The position numbers and the translations under genes were made by a program. A DNA stretch of 64,000 nucleotides from positions 2,822,798 through 2,886,797 of the forward strand of contig HG934468.1 of NCBI GenBank assembly GCA_000723505.1, written 5' to 3'. Of this stretch, positions 48,061-57,889 are shown one piece after another. The first letter of the stretch is position 1. Each line of letters starts with the position of its first letter. The notes under the pieces are model-generated. The model had not been told where the DNA came from. It worked only from the letters and a program-made list of their open reading frames with translations, and did not search any database. The stretch is from Mucinivorans hirudinis. Lineage in GTDB: Bacteria > Bacteroidota > Bacteroidia > Bacteroidales > Rikenellaceae.

Positions 48061-48353
48061 TTCGCCGCTTTTGAAGTAGATCCTTCTGGAAGCGCTGAGA
48101 CTATGCAGACAGCATAAATCTACACCCATATGTGCAAAATTGGATAGCCTTTCGCGCAATGTGGCTTTCATAAGCGACTACTGGAAAGTGATGTAGATAT
48201 TGTTTTTTGTGATTTTCCTCAAGCAAACAAACTTGTATTTCACATCACTCGTCTATCGCCGAGTATGAAGCCAACCTTATCTTGACCCGTACCCGAGCGG
48301 CACCGAAAGCCAAAAAAGATAGTGGCGAGGTGTTGGGTAGGCCAGATTATTGA
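48061..48353 (+). pseudogene. Decayed serine recombinase (resolvase/invertase) remnant
   Basis: Reading three frames in turn gives recognisable pieces of a serine recombinase: FAAFEVDPSG, LLEALRLCRQ then AKLDSLSRNVAFI, KRLLESDVDIVFCDFPQANK, and SIAEYEANLILTRTRAAPKA followed by KKDSGEVLGRPDY and a stop. The order and spacing match the middle and end of resolvases (KLDRLSRN, FVxCDxPxAN, IAEyE, LGRP). The N-terminal catalytic Ser region is missing, and at least three frameshifts are needed, so the gene is dead. Confidence 0.8.
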
Positions 48354-48367
48354 TTAAATTATCCGCT

Positions 48368-49570
48368 CTACCCTCTCTTCGCGTTATACTCCCCTAGTGC
48401 AATTTCAAGAATTTTCATCGCCTTTTGCAAATCCTCAATTTTGAGTACATAAGCAATCCGAATCTCATCCTGTGGGCAATCTTTTGGATTGTAATAAAAG
48501 CCTGTGGCAGGAGCAACCATCACGGTTTCACCCTCATATTCAAACTCTTCGAGTAGCCACTGTGCAAATTTATCGGCATTGTCGATGGGTAGTTTCGCAA
48601 CTGCGTAGAATGCTCCGCCCGGGCAGGGACATACAACGCCGTCCATCTTTTGCAAAGCCTCAACCACGCAGTTGCGGCGCGCAATATACTCCTTTTTGAC
48701 ATCGTCGAAGTAGCTTTGCGGAGTGTCGATAGCGGCATTTGCCGCCACCTGAGCAATGTAAGGGGCGCACAAGCGAGCCTGACCCATTCGCAAAACTGCA
48801 TCCAACACACCGCAGTTGCGCGAAATCAAAGCTCCGGCACGGACACCGCACATTGAGTAACGCTTGCTCACCGAGTCGAACATAATGACATTGTTGTCAA
48901 CGCCTTTCAGGTTCAAAACCGAGTAATGCTCGCGTCCGTCATAACAGAAATCGCTGTATACTTCGTCCGAAAGCAAGTATAAATCGTGCTTTATGACAAG
49001 CTCTCTCAACTGCTCAATCTCCTCCTTGGAATACAAATATCCGGTGGGATTATTGGGGTTACAAATGAGGATGGCGCGAGTTTTGGGCGTTATTTTCTTC
49101 TCAAACTCAGCAATCGCCGGCAGCGCAAAACCATTCTCTATAAAAGACTTTATCGGCACAATCTCCACACCCGCCTCCATCGCAAAGCTATTGTAATTTG
49201 CATAAAATGGCTCAGGGACAATCACTTGGTCACCTGCATTACAGATGGCAAGGAAGCCAAAAAGCAGAGCCTCAGACCCGCCAGTGGTGACAATAATATT
49301 AGTATAGTCTACACCAAGATTACGGCGATTATAGAAGTCTGCCAAGCGACGACGATAGTTTTCAATTCCTGCCGAGTGGGTATACTCCAGCACTTTATCG
49401 GGGAGGTTATGAATAGCCTCCAGCGATACAGCCGGTGTTTCAATATCGGGCTGACCGATGTTCAGGTGATAAACTTTTGTACCCTTGCGTTTTGCTGCTT
49501 CGGCATAGGGGACAAGTTTGCGTATGGGTGACGCGGGAAGTACGCCCGCGAGTTGCGATAGTTGTGGCAT
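48368..49570 (-). CDS. PLP-dependent aminotransferase (aspartate aminotransferase type I)
   Basis: The protein is 400 residues, cytoplasmic. Visible features are LNIGQPDIETP, the Asn in ICNPNNPTGYLYS, LLSDEVYSDFCYDG with the PLP-contacting Asp and Tyr, and the PLP Lys in SVSKRYSMCGVRAG. It likely transfers the amino group between aspartate and 2-oxoglutarate, though related enzymes vary in substrate. dnaN lies 80 bp upstream on the same strand. Confidence 0.9.
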   Translation of the reverse strand: MPQLSQLAGVLPASPIRKLVPYAEAAKRKGTKVYHLNIGQPDIETPAVSLEAIHNLPDKVLEYTHSAGIENYRRRLADFYNRRNLGVDYTNIIVTTGGSEALLFGFLAICNAGDQVIVPEPFYANYNSFAMEAGVEIVPIKSFIENGFALPAIAEFEKKITPKTRAILICNPNNPTGYLYSKEEIEQLRELVIKHDLYLLSDEVYSDFCYDGREHYSVLNLKGVDNNVIMFDSVSKRYSMCGVRAGALISRNCGVLDAVLRMGQARLCAPYIAQVAANAAIDTPQSYFDDVKKEYIARRNCVVEALQKMDGVVCPCPGGAFYAVAKLPIDNADKFAQWLLEEFEYEGETVMVAPATGFYYNPKDCPQDEIRIAYVLKIEDLQKAMKILEIALGEYNAKRG

Positions 49571-49650
49571 TTAGTGAATCAGAAATGAGAAATGAATGAC
49601 TCTGAAAGTGAAAAAATGAAAAGTCTCCAAAAATTAATTATTAGCCCCCC

Positions 49651-50778
49651 CTAATTTATCATCATAGGCATCAGGAGCATCAGAAGCGACTCTTGCTCCG
49701 AGAATGATTCTACGGGGATGAAGAGACCGGGACGTGTCGAGTCAGCTAATTTGATTTCAACCTCCGTGCAGTGAAGGTTTGTGAGAATATCAATCAGGAA
49801 CGCGGCTTTGAATCCTATTTCCAACTCCGCACCCTCATATTGGCACGGAATATTATCTTCTGCCGAGGTTGCATAGTCTAGGTCCTGTGCAGAAACGTTG
49901 AGGTTATTGTCTGTCAAGGAGAGTTTCAGCAACCCACTCGCCTGACTCGCGCATACCGAAACACGCTTAATCGCCGCCATCAACTCCGCACGATCTACTA
50001 TCAGAATATTGTTGTTGCTCTTAGGAATAACCGCATTGTAGTTGGGATAACTACCCTCAATCAAGCGGCAAACAAGACAATATTTAGGCAAGGTGAAGAT
50101 TACATTTTTACTATCGAAGTCAACGCCAATAATTACTTCATCGCCCTTTGGCAAGATTGATTTTAGCAGGTTGGCGGGTTTTGCAGGCAGGATAAACGAT
50201 GCCGCCTCGTCGACAGTAACACCTCTGTTTTGCAGGCAAACCAAACGGTGAGCATCGGTGGCAACAAAGGTTATCTCCGTGCTGCTGAGTGCAATATTTA
50301 CACCGTTCATAACGGGACGTAGTTGGTCATCGGCGGTTGCAAAAATTGTAGATGTTATGCCGTCCGCAAAGACACTCGCTTTGATTTCGAGAGCAGTCTT
50401 CTCTTGATCAAGTTTCTGAGCCTCAGGATATCCCATTCCCGTCACGCCGGGGATTGCCAACTTACCGCTCTTCCAACTGATTTGCACCTCCCACGACTCT
50501 GCGTCTACGGAGATTGTGAGTGGCTGCTCCGAAAACTCCTTGATTGAATCGGTGATACGCTTGGCAGGCACTGCAAAAGAGCCATCCGCCCCCTCGTTCT
50601 CCACTTCGAGTGTGGCAACAAGCATAGTCTCCATATCCGATGCGGTGATACGAAGTTGATTTCCTACTAATTCAAATAAAAAATAGTCGAGAATAGGGAG
50701 AGTGTTTTTGCTGCTGATAACCTTTCCAACAGTTTGTAAATTACTGCTCAACAGGCTACTTGAGATTGTGAATTTCAT
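49651..50778 (-). CDS. dnaN: DNA polymerase III beta subunit (sliding clamp)
   Basis: The protein is 375 residues and has the three-fold repeated clamp architecture, with MKFTISSSLLSSNLQTVGKV start, VATDAHRLV in the central domain and a C-terminal LLMLLMPMMIN that forms part of the partner-binding pocket region. It encircles DNA and tethers polymerase. It is not next to dnaA here, which is common in Bacteroidota. Confidence 0.95.
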   Translation of the reverse strand: MKFTISSSLLSSNLQTVGKVISSKNTLPILDYFLFELVGNQLRITASDMETMLVATLEVENEGADGSFAVPAKRITDSIKEFSEQPLTISVDAESWEVQISWKSGKLAIPGVTGMGYPEAQKLDQEKTALEIKASVFADGITSTIFATADDQLRPVMNGVNIALSSTEITFVATDAHRLVCLQNRGVTVDEAASFILPAKPANLLKSILPKGDEVIIGVDFDSKNVIFTLPKYCLVCRLIEGSYPNYNAVIPKSNNNILIVDRAELMAAIKRVSVCASQASGLLKLSLTDNNLNVSAQDLDYATSAEDNIPCQYEGAELEIGFKAAFLIDILTNLHCTEVEIKLADSTRPGLFIPVESFSEQESLLMLLMPMMIN

Positions 50779-50816
50779 TATAATGTCAATTTATATTTTC
50801 CAACAAGCAAAGGTAA

Positions 50817-51683
50817 CTATTTTGTCAGAGTTTTCAAAGCAAATGCAATTAATTTATTTACTATGTCTGAGTAGTCGGGATTGGAATCGCCTTTGGTTCG
50901 TTGAGCAATAATGGCGCATACGGTCAAAGCCCTGTGTCCCATCAACTTGGCAAGCCCCGCGATTGCCGAACCCTCCATCTCGAAATTTGTCACTCTCAGA
51001 CCTTTGTGCGAAAATTTTTCGATTTTTTCTAAATAGTTGCTCTGAGACAGCGGCAGTCGCACGACCCTACCCTGCGGCGCATAAAACCCTCCTGCTGAAA
51101 TTGTTACGCCCGCACGAGCAAAGCCTTCAAACAGCTTTATCAGGGATTGGTCATTTGCTACAACATAGGGACGCGCCAACCGCTCACCCCAAGCGGTCTG
51201 TTCAATGAAAGCCCTCTCGATTTCACTTTCGCAGACCGAGCCGCCATAAAAATTCAGCAGACCATCTATCCCTATTGAATAACAGCTCATCACATAATCT
51301 CCGATGGAAATATCATCCTGAACCGCACCACTCGTCCCGAGCCTCACGATGGTAAGTTGATTTTTATCAGTCTTTTCTGTACGTGTTTGAAAGTCGATAT
51401 TGTGGAGCGCATCCAACTCGGTCATCACAATATCACAATTATCACAACCGATGCCCGTGGATATGACACTCAGTCGTTTACCATTGTAATAACCGGTAGC
51501 CGTTGAGAACTCGCGGCTCGATTTGCGGACTTCAATTTCGGAGAAATGAGCGGCGACGGTATCCACGCGCGCAGGGTCTCCCACAAGAATTATGGTGTCG
51601 GCAACTTCCTCGGGTAGCAGGTGAAGATGAAATACCGAGCCATCGGGGTTTATTATTAATTCTGAGGGTGGGATTATTCGCAT
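50817..51683 (-). CDS. Nucleoside phosphorylase (uridine phosphorylase type)
   Basis: The protein is about 288 residues and cleaves nucleosides to base and ribose-1-phosphate. Typical features are ILVGDPARVD, VISTGIGCDNCDIVMTEL, VRLGTSGAVQ and the C-terminal NFEMEGSAIAGLAKLMGH with the ribose-binding Met-Glu. I chose the ATG at 51683; a minus-strand TATCTTTG (51705-51712) would start transcription near 51698, upstream of this ATG but downstream of the longer start. Divergent from lepA. Confidence 0.88.
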   Translation of the reverse strand: MRIIPPSELIINPDGSVFHLHLLPEEVADTIILVGDPARVDTVAAHFSEIEVRKSSREFSTATGYYNGKRLSVISTGIGCDNCDIVMTELDALHNIDFQTRTEKTDKNQLTIVRLGTSGAVQDDISIGDYVMSCYSIGIDGLLNFYGGSVCESEIERAFIEQTAWGERLARPYVVANDQSLIKLFEGFARAGVTISAGGFYAPQGRVVRLPLSQSNYLEKIEKFSHKGLRVTNFEMEGSAIAGLAKLMGHRALTVCAIIAQRTKGDSNPDYSDIVNKLIAFALKTLTK

Positions 51684-51690
51684 TTTTTTG

Positions 51691-51712
51691 TAATTTTGTG
51701 CCATCAAAGATA
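51691..51712. promoter_or_regulatory. Overlapping candidate -7 boxes for lepA and nucleoside phosphorylase
   Basis: TAATTTTG (51691-51698, plus strand) and TATCTTTG (51705-51712, minus strand) each fit TAnnTTTG and point to the two divergent genes. Neither has a clear TTTG at the -33 position, so both are tentative. Confidence 0.4.
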
Positions 51713-51722
51713 AATATTTTTA

Positions 51723-53513
51723 ATGAAAAATATCCGCAATTTCTGCATAATCGCACACATTGACCACGGTAAATCAACCCTTGCCGACCGTCTGTTGGAG
51801 TACACCAAGACCATCACCGAACGCGAGCAGCAGGCTCAGGTTCTTGACAATATGGAACTAGAACGTGAAAAGGGAATCACCATAAAATCTCACGCCATCC
51901 AGATGGACTACACGGCTCAAAACGGTGAGCGATACGTTCTCAACCTGATTGATACACCGGGACACGTCGATTTCTCTTACGAAGTCTCGCGCGCCATTGC
52001 CTCGTGCGAGGGTGCACTTTTGATTGTGGATGCCACGCAAGGTATTCAGGCTCAGACAATCAGCAACCTGTATTTGGCGCTGGGCAACGACCTGGAAATC
52101 ATTCCGGTGCTCAACAAAATTGATATGGATGCTGCGATGGTGGACGAGGTGAAAGACCAGATTGTGGATTTGATTGGCTGTGACCGAGACGAGATTATCG
52201 CCGCCTCGGGCAAGACGGGTCAGGGCGTAGAGGATATTTTGGAGGCTATCGTGGCACGCTGTCCCGCCCCAAAAGGTGATGAAGATGCGCCGTTGCAGGC
52301 TCTGATTTTCGACTCTGTTTTCAATTCGTTCCGCGGCGTGATTGCCTATTTTAGAGTTATGAACGGAACGATTCGCAAGGGTGAACGGGTAAAGTTTTTC
52401 AACTCGGGCAAGGAGTATGATGCCGATGAGGTAGGAGTTTTGAAACTCAAAATGGTGCAGCGCAACGAGGTGAGAGCGGGCGATGTGGGCTATATTATTT
52501 CGGGTATAAAATCTTCTGCCGATGTGCAGGTTGGCGATACGATTACGAGTGTGGCAAATCCCTGTACCACGGGTATCGAGGGGTTCGAGGAGGTGAAACC
52601 AATGGTTTTTGCAGGGGTATATCCGGTTGAGAATGATGAATATGAGGAGCTTCGCGCTTCGCTCGAAAAATTGCGCCTCAATGACGCTTCCCTCACCTTT
52701 GAGCCGGAAAGCTCTCTCGCGCTCGGATTTGGTTTCCGCTGCGGATTCCTCGGGTTACTCCATATGGAGATTATCCAGGAACGTCTGTACCGCGAGTTCG
52801 ATATGGACGTAATAACAACGGTACCAAACGTTTCGTACAACGTCTACACCTCTAAGGGCGATATGATTTCGATTCACAACCCATCCGGGCTGCCCGAACC
52901 GACGCTGGTAGACCGCATCGAAGAGCCATATATTCACGCACAGATTATCACCAAGACCGACTATTTGGGCAATGTCATTAAGCTCTGTATGGAGAAGCGC
53001 GGAACGCTAAAATCGCAGAATTTCTTGACAACAGACCGCGTGGAGGTCAATTTTGAGATGCCGCTGGCTGAGATTGTCTTTGACTTTTACGACAAACTCA
53101 AATCCATATCACGTGGCTATGCTTCCTTTGATTACCACCAAATAGGCTACAAAATTTCCGCTCTTGCCAAGTTGGATATTTTGTTGAACAGCGAGCCTGT
53201 GGATGCTCTATCGGCACTCATTTATAAAGATCACGCCTATGACTTCGGGCGCAAGATGTGCGAAAAGCTCAAAGAGTTGATTCCGCGCCAGCAGTTCGAC
53301 ATTGCCATTCAGGCGGCTATCGGCGCAAAGATCATTGCGCGAGAGACTGTCAAGGCTGTGCGTAAAGATGTTACGGCAAAATGTTACGGCGGTGACATTA
53401 CCCGTAAACGCAAGTTGTTGGAAAAGCAGAAGAAGGGTAAGAAACGTATGCGTCAGGTTGGTAACGTGGAAGTTCCGCAATCCGCATTCTTGGCGGTGCT
53501 TAAGATGGATTGA
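51723..53513 (+). CDS. lepA: Elongation factor 4 (LepA) GTPase
   Basis: The protein is 596 residues. The GTPase motifs are [15 protein letters not shown] (P-loop), [15 protein letters not shown] and NKID. The LepA-specific C-terminal domain follows ([20 protein letters not shown] split around about 560-575). It back-translocates or remodels stalled ribosomes. Length and order are normal. Confidence 0.97.
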   Translation: MKNIRNFCIIAHIDHGKSTLADRLLEYTKTITEREQQAQVLDNMELEREKGITIKSHAIQMDYTAQNGERYVLNLIDTPGHVDFSYEVSRAIASCEGALLIVDATQGIQAQTISNLYLALGNDLEIIPVLNKIDMDAAMVDEVKDQIVDLIGCDRDEIIAASGKTGQGVEDILEAIVARCPAPKGDEDAPLQALIFDSVFNSFRGVIAYFRVMNGTIRKGERVKFFNSGKEYDADEVGVLKLKMVQRNEVRAGDVGYIISGIKSSADVQVGDTITSVANPCTTGIEGFEEVKPMVFAGVYPVENDEYEELRASLEKLRLNDASLTFEPESSLALGFGFRCGFLGLLHMEIIQERLYREFDMDVITTVPNVSYNVYTSKGDMISIHNPSGLPEPTLVDRIEEPYIHAQIITKTDYLGNVIKLCMEKRGTLKSQNFLTTDRVEVNFEMPLAEIVFDFYDKLKSISRGYASFDYHQIGYKISALAKLDILLNSEPVDALSALIYKDHAYDFGRKMCEKLKELIPRQQFDIAIQAAIGAKIIARETVKAVRKDVTAKCYGGDITRKRKLLEKQKKGKKRMRQVGNVEVPQSAFLAVLKMD

Positions 53514-53596
53514 TAAGAGTTTCTTATCTTCGTTTGCATTGTTTAGCCGAGTTAGTAAATACCATCAGTAAATTTATTGAATATTCATCAAAGAAA

Positions 53597-54547
53597 ATGA
53601 TATTAGTAACCGGTGCAAACAGCTTTTTGGGAACAAATGTAGTTGCTGCACTTTTGGATAGGGGAATGTGCGTGAGAAGTCTCGTACGGAGTGCTAATCC
53701 GATTGTCGAAAAAACAGAGGTTTTCCGGGGGAATGTAAACGACATTGCCGACATTGGGCGAGCTATGGAGGGGTGCTCAGTGGTGATTCACATCGCGGCT
53801 AATACCTCTCAGGATTTATTGCGATTTGATGACTACGCCTTTAACTGGGAGTGCGGCGAAAAAATCGCACGCGTTGCATTGGCGCAAAATATTGAGCGAT
53901 TGATTTTTATCAGCAGCGCCAATACTATCGGCAGCGGAACTCCGCGAAATCCTGCAAATGAATCGAATGAATGGACAAAACCATATACGGAATCACTTTA
54001 TGCCCGTAGTAAAAGACGTGCCGAAGAGGTGGTTTTGTCGATTTTTCCGCGCACCATTATCATCAACCCGGGTTTTATGCTCGGGGCTTACGATGCCAAA
54101 CCATCATCGGGCGAGATAATTGCGCGTACTGTGGGACGAAAGGTTATCTTTGCCCCCAAGGGTGGTAAGAGTTTCGTCAATGTTTGCGATGTAGCTCAAG
54201 CGGTGGCAAATGCACTCATAATGGGTCGTTTTGGCGAGCGTTATCTTGCAACAGGCATATCGCTCTCATTCAAAGATTTTTACAGAAAATTAGGTGCGAT
54301 TAACGGCACGAAATTTCACGTAGTAACCATCGCCTCTCCGATACTTGTCGCCATTGGTTACGTTGGTGATTTGATGCGTGTTATGGGCATCAAAACAGCA
54401 TTATCGAGCATTAATATGAGGATGCTTTGTCAGTATGAGTATTACGACAACTCGAAGATAGTCAATGAATTACAAATGAGACAAAGCGCCATTGACGAGG
54501 CAATAAAAGATTTTTTACATTTTCGCGACTCAGAATTTTGCGGATAA
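53597..54547 (+). CDS. NAD-dependent epimerase/dehydratase-family protein (extended SDR)
   Basis: The protein is about 316 residues. The start at 53597 gives the cofactor motif MILVTGANSFLGTNVVAAL; the longer frame adds unrelated residues overlapping lepA. Ser/Thr in FISSANTIG and YARSKRRAE supply the catalytic Tyr-Lys pair. Substrate is unknown; a dihydroflavonol-reductase-like or sugar-nucleotide reaction is possible. Nearest genes are lepA and a lipoprotein. Confidence 0.85.
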   Translation: MILVTGANSFLGTNVVAALLDRGMCVRSLVRSANPIVEKTEVFRGNVNDIADIGRAMEGCSVVIHIAANTSQDLLRFDDYAFNWECGEKIARVALAQNIERLIFISSANTIGSGTPRNPANESNEWTKPYTESLYARSKRRAEEVVLSIFPRTIIINPGFMLGAYDAKPSSGEIIARTVGRKVIFAPKGGKSFVNVCDVAQAVANALIMGRFGERYLATGISLSFKDFYRKLGAINGTKFHVVTIASPILVAIGYVGDLMRVMGIKTALSSINMRMLCQYEYYDNSKIVNELQMRQSAIDEAIKDFLHFRDSEFCG

Positions 54548-54661
54548 TATCCTATATATTAACCCTTACCTGTCGCTTCGTACTTCGCAAAAAATGTGTA
54601 ACTTTACAGTCGGCAACTCCTATGTCGGAGTTACCATAACAACCAAAATATTTATTAGAAA
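54548..54661 (+). promoter_or_regulatory. Leader region with small hairpin before lipoprotein gene
   Basis: A 114-bp gap with TAACTTTA (near match to the -7 box) followed by a hairpin AACTCC-TATGTC-GGAGTT about 40 bp before the lipoprotein start. Likely the promoter of the lipoprotein-SEDS pair; evidence is modest. Confidence 0.4.
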
Positions 54662-55066
54662 ATGAAGAAAGTATTATTATTTATTGCCACCGTATTTGCA
54701 CTTCTGACTCTGAGCGGGTGTATGGGCGGTGACAGCACCTATTACAACTATGCCACCGATGCTATTAAAGATAGTTGGGTGGGCGAAAATGAGGAACGTG
54801 AGCTAATTGCTCGGGTTATGCGCGAGAGAGGTTTCTTTGGTAACAATAAATATTACTCGGAAACGATGGACACAAAGATGATAGAAATGTTCGATAACCT
54901 CTGCGCGAAACTGTCCAAAGAGATAGAGAAAGGCACTTATAAGCAAGTGCTTAACGGTGCCGGTTTCTACGGTGGTTACGTCCAGTTTGACTACGCGCTC
55001 ATAGGCAACCAGACAAGCGACCCAAATGGCGTAATTAAAAAGAAGACTATAAGAATAGATTATTGA
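54662..55066 (+). CDS. Small lipoprotein of unknown function
   Basis: The protein is 134 residues with a lipoprotein signal (LFIATVFALLTLSGCMGG, Cys20). The mature part is short, with a conserved-looking acidic/aromatic stretch (WVGENEERELIARVMRERG) and a C-terminal beta-like tail. Its stop overlaps the next start (TGATG), so it is translationally coupled to a SEDS peptidoglycan polymerase gene and may act with it in the cell envelope. The family is not recognised. Confidence 0.75.
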   Translation: MKKVLLFIATVFALLTLSGCMGGDSTYYNYATDAIKDSWVGENEERELIARVMRERGFFGNNKYYSETMDTKMIEMFDNLCAKLSKEIEKGTYKQVLNGAGFYGGYVQFDYALIGNQTSDPNGVIKKKTIRIDY

Positions 55067-56604
55067 TGGAAAAACGCAGACGATGGGCACCGCTTCGTGG
55101 AGACCGTTCACTATGGATTTTAGTGAGCCTTTTGTTAATATTCTCCCTAATGGTCATCTACTCTGCTACAAACTCAAAGGTTTATATCGAGGGCGATGCC
55201 GCCAAAGGTGATACCTCATACTATCTCTTCAGGCAGCTCCGATTCGTGATTATGGGATTTGTGGCTATGGTGATTATCCATTGGGTGAACTTCAAATTTT
55301 ATGCTCGTTTTCTGCCACTGATTTTCTATATATCTGTCATACTTGTTATTATGACTGCCCTTTTCGGGAAAAATGTCAATGAGGCATCGCGTAGTCTGAC
55401 AATACCCGTCTTCGGCAGCTTCCAGACCATCGAGATGTTGAAGATTTCCTTGGTGGCACTCTTAGCACTCAGACTGGGCAGGCTTGCCCCCATTATCAAC
55501 GATTTGCCTCTGCTACCCTCGCTCACGAGGCGTTGGCGAGACCACAATCGCAACACATTCATATGGCAACATATGACCCTCGCCCTGCTTTTGCCGGTGG
55601 TGTTAGCCTGCGGGGCGATTATGCCGATGAACCTATCGGGGGCGATACTTATTTTTGCCATTTCGATGGCAATTTTCTTAGTGGCGCGAGTGAGGGCGTG
55701 GCAAGTTGTGAAGGTAAGTGCTATGGGGGGGGCGGTTATTGTGGTACTGGTGGCGGCACTCTATATTTTTGGAGTTGGGCGGGCACAGGTTTGGGTGTCG
55801 AGGGTGGATAACTACGTTGCGCCGTTGTTTGGCAAAGAGAGGATTCTCATCCAGCCAAATGACAAGATAGACACGGTGCTCCTTGCGCAAAAGAAAACAC
55901 AAGAGAAGATACAATCCGACAATGCCAAAATCGCAATTATCGACGGCGGAATTGCAGGCAAGGGGGCAGGTAACAGCCTGCAACGCTCAAACTTGCCACT
56001 GGCGTACTCGGACTACGCCTATGCCCTTATAATTGAGGAGTATGGACTATTAGGCGGGGTGGCGGTTGTGGTTATCTATATATGGATTTTTTCGAGAGCC
56101 GTAATTATTATCAGGCAGTGTCGGAGCGTTACCCTTGCCCTGTTGGTAATGGGGTTAGCTCTGATGATAACGATTCAGGCTTTTCTAAATATCTTTGTAT
56201 GCGTTGGGCTGTTTCCCGTTACGGGACAACCGTTACCATTGCTGAGTATGGGTGGAACTTCGGTGCTCTTTACCTGTGTGGCATTTGGTATGATGCTAAG
56301 TGTTAGCCGCCAAAACGACAAGGAGAAGGCTATGCGCGCAAAACTCCAAGCACCGGGTGCAGAACCGAAAGAGGAAGAGCATCCGCCGCAGCAAGAGTAC
56401 GAAGAATTTATACAAGATTACGCAGAGTTGATACCGGAGCAAGCGGAACAAGATTATTTTGAAGAGGGCGAGCAAGAGCAGTTGCAATCAGAGGGCGATA
56501 TGCAGCCAGAGGATGATGACGACTTCCCGTTCGAGTTGGTAGACAGAGCAACGGAAGATGTAGAGGCGCAGAAAAAAGATAGAGAGACAGTAGAGCTATA
56601 TTAG
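55066..56604 (+). CDS. SEDS-family protein (FtsW/RodA-like) with long acidic tail
   Basis: The protein is about 512 residues and has about ten membrane helices. SEDS proteins polymerise glycan strands from lipid II with a partner penicillin-binding protein. Family segments include FRQLRFVIMGF, RWRDHNRNT region, and PVTGQPLPLLSMGGTSVL near the C-terminal end of the membrane part. About 95 residues at the C-terminus are highly acidic and Gln/Pro-rich (EEEHPPQQEYEEFIQDY and DMQPEDDDDFPFE), likely disordered and cytoplasmic. It is outside any division-gene cluster. FtsW versus RodA cannot be decided. Confidence 0.88.
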   Translation: MEKRRRWAPLRGDRSLWILVSLLLIFSLMVIYSATNSKVYIEGDAAKGDTSYYLFRQLRFVIMGFVAMVIIHWVNFKFYARFLPLIFYISVILVIMTALFGKNVNEASRSLTIPVFGSFQTIEMLKISLVALLALRLGRLAPIINDLPLLPSLTRRWRDHNRNTFIWQHMTLALLLPVVLACGAIMPMNLSGAILIFAISMAIFLVARVRAWQVVKVSAMGGAVIVVLVAALYIFGVGRAQVWVSRVDNYVAPLFGKERILIQPNDKIDTVLLAQKKTQEKIQSDNAKIAIIDGGIAGKGAGNSLQRSNLPLAYSDYAYALIIEEYGLLGGVAVVVIYIWIFSRAVIIIRQCRSVTLALLVMGLALMITIQAFLNIFVCVGLFPVTGQPLPLLSMGGTSVLFTCVAFGMMLSVSRQNDKEKAMRAKLQAPGAEPKEEEHPPQQEYEEFIQDYAELIPEQAEQDYFEEGEQEQLQSEGDMQPEDDDDFPFELVDRATEDVEAQKKDRETVELY

Positions 56605-56608
56605 AAAA

Positions 56609-57847
56609 ATGATTCCATTAGCAGAACAGATGCGCCCGCGCCGTCTGGAAGATTATGTCGGACAACAGAGCGTGGTGGAGCAGCTGAAGCGGTTTATTGC
56701 TTCAGGCTCTGTTCCCTCGTTTATACTTTGGGGTCCGCCGGGTGTGGGTAAGACCACGCTTGCCACGATTCTCGCCAATTCGCTCGGACGACAGTTTTTT
56801 ACGTTGTCGGCTGTCAATTCCGGGGTTAAGGATGTGCGCGAGGTACTGGAGAAGGCACGCAATAGCCGCTTCTTTGAGTCTGCCTCGCCTATACTTTTTA
56901 TAGATGAGATTCACCGTTTCAACAAGTCGCAGCAGGATTCACTACTCGGAGCTGTGGAGCAGGGAGTTGTAACGCTTATCGGCGCAACAACAGAAAACCC
57001 CTCTTTCGAGGTCATTCGTCCGCTGCTATCGAGGTGCGCCGTCTATGTGTTGCTCCCCCTTGATGATGATGATTTACTGGTCTTGCTGCATCGAGCGGTG
57101 GAGCATATGGCGGTGCAGACCAAAATCGTTGTGGAGCAGACAGATGCAATCTTGGCACTCAGCGGCGGAGATGCCCGCAAGTTGCTCAACATTGTGCAGG
57201 CGCTGTGCAGCACAGAGGAGTCAGAGGTTGTTATTAATAATGAAACCGTTACACGCTCAATGCAGCAATCTGCCGGGCGGTATGACAAGGGCGGCGAGGA
57301 GCACTACGACACCATCTCGGCATTTATAAAGAGTGTTCGCGGAAGCGATCCTCAGGCTGCAATCTACTACTTGGCACGGATGTTGGCAGGGGGCGAACAG
57401 CCGCGGTTTATTGCGCGCCGAATGTCGATTCTCGCTGCCGAAGATATAGGATTGGCAAATCCAAATGCACTACTGTTGGCAAACGCCTGCTTCGATGTGG
57501 TGCACAACATAGGTATGCCCGAGGCACGCATTCCCCTTGCCGAGGTTGCAATCTACCTTGCAAATTCGCCAAAGAGCAATTCGGCGTATGTGGCTATAAA
57601 TGAGGCGATGAGATTTATCGAGCAGGATGGTTACCGCCCTGTGCCTCTCCACCTACGCAATGCTCCCACCGAGTTGATGAAGCACGAGGGATATGGTGCG
57701 GGATATAAGTACAGCCACAACTATGCCGAAAATTTTGTACGCCAGCAGTTTATGCCCGATGGACTGGAGGACAAAGAGTTTTGGATGCCCTCGGAGTCAA
57801 AGGCTGAGCAGGAGATGTCAGCACGATATATCAAAAGATGGAAGTAG
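56609..57847 (+). CDS. rarA: Replication-associated recombination protein A (AAA+ ATPase)
   Basis: The protein is 412 residues. RarA/MgsA acts at stalled replication forks. Walker A is WGPPGVGKTT, Walker B is FIDEIHRFNK, sensor 1 is IGATTENPSFEV, and the arginine-finger region RPLLSRC follows. The C-terminal domain carries RRMSILAAEDIGLANPNAL. It starts 4 bp after the SEDS stop and may share its transcript. Confidence 0.95.
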   Translation: MIPLAEQMRPRRLEDYVGQQSVVEQLKRFIASGSVPSFILWGPPGVGKTTLATILANSLGRQFFTLSAVNSGVKDVREVLEKARNSRFFESASPILFIDEIHRFNKSQQDSLLGAVEQGVVTLIGATTENPSFEVIRPLLSRCAVYVLLPLDDDDLLVLLHRAVEHMAVQTKIVVEQTDAILALSGGDARKLLNIVQALCSTEESEVVINNETVTRSMQQSAGRYDKGGEEHYDTISAFIKSVRGSDPQAAIYYLARMLAGGEQPRFIARRMSILAAEDIGLANPNALLLANACFDVVHNIGMPEARIPLAEVAIYLANSPKSNSAYVAINEAMRFIEQDGYRPVPLHLRNAPTELMKHEGYGAGYKYSHNYAENFVRQQFMPDGLEDKEFWMPSESKAEQEMSARYIKRWK

Positions 57848-57889
57848 TAGAGGTTACGTGGGCTTCATTTGGAGTTACCGGAAACCTTC

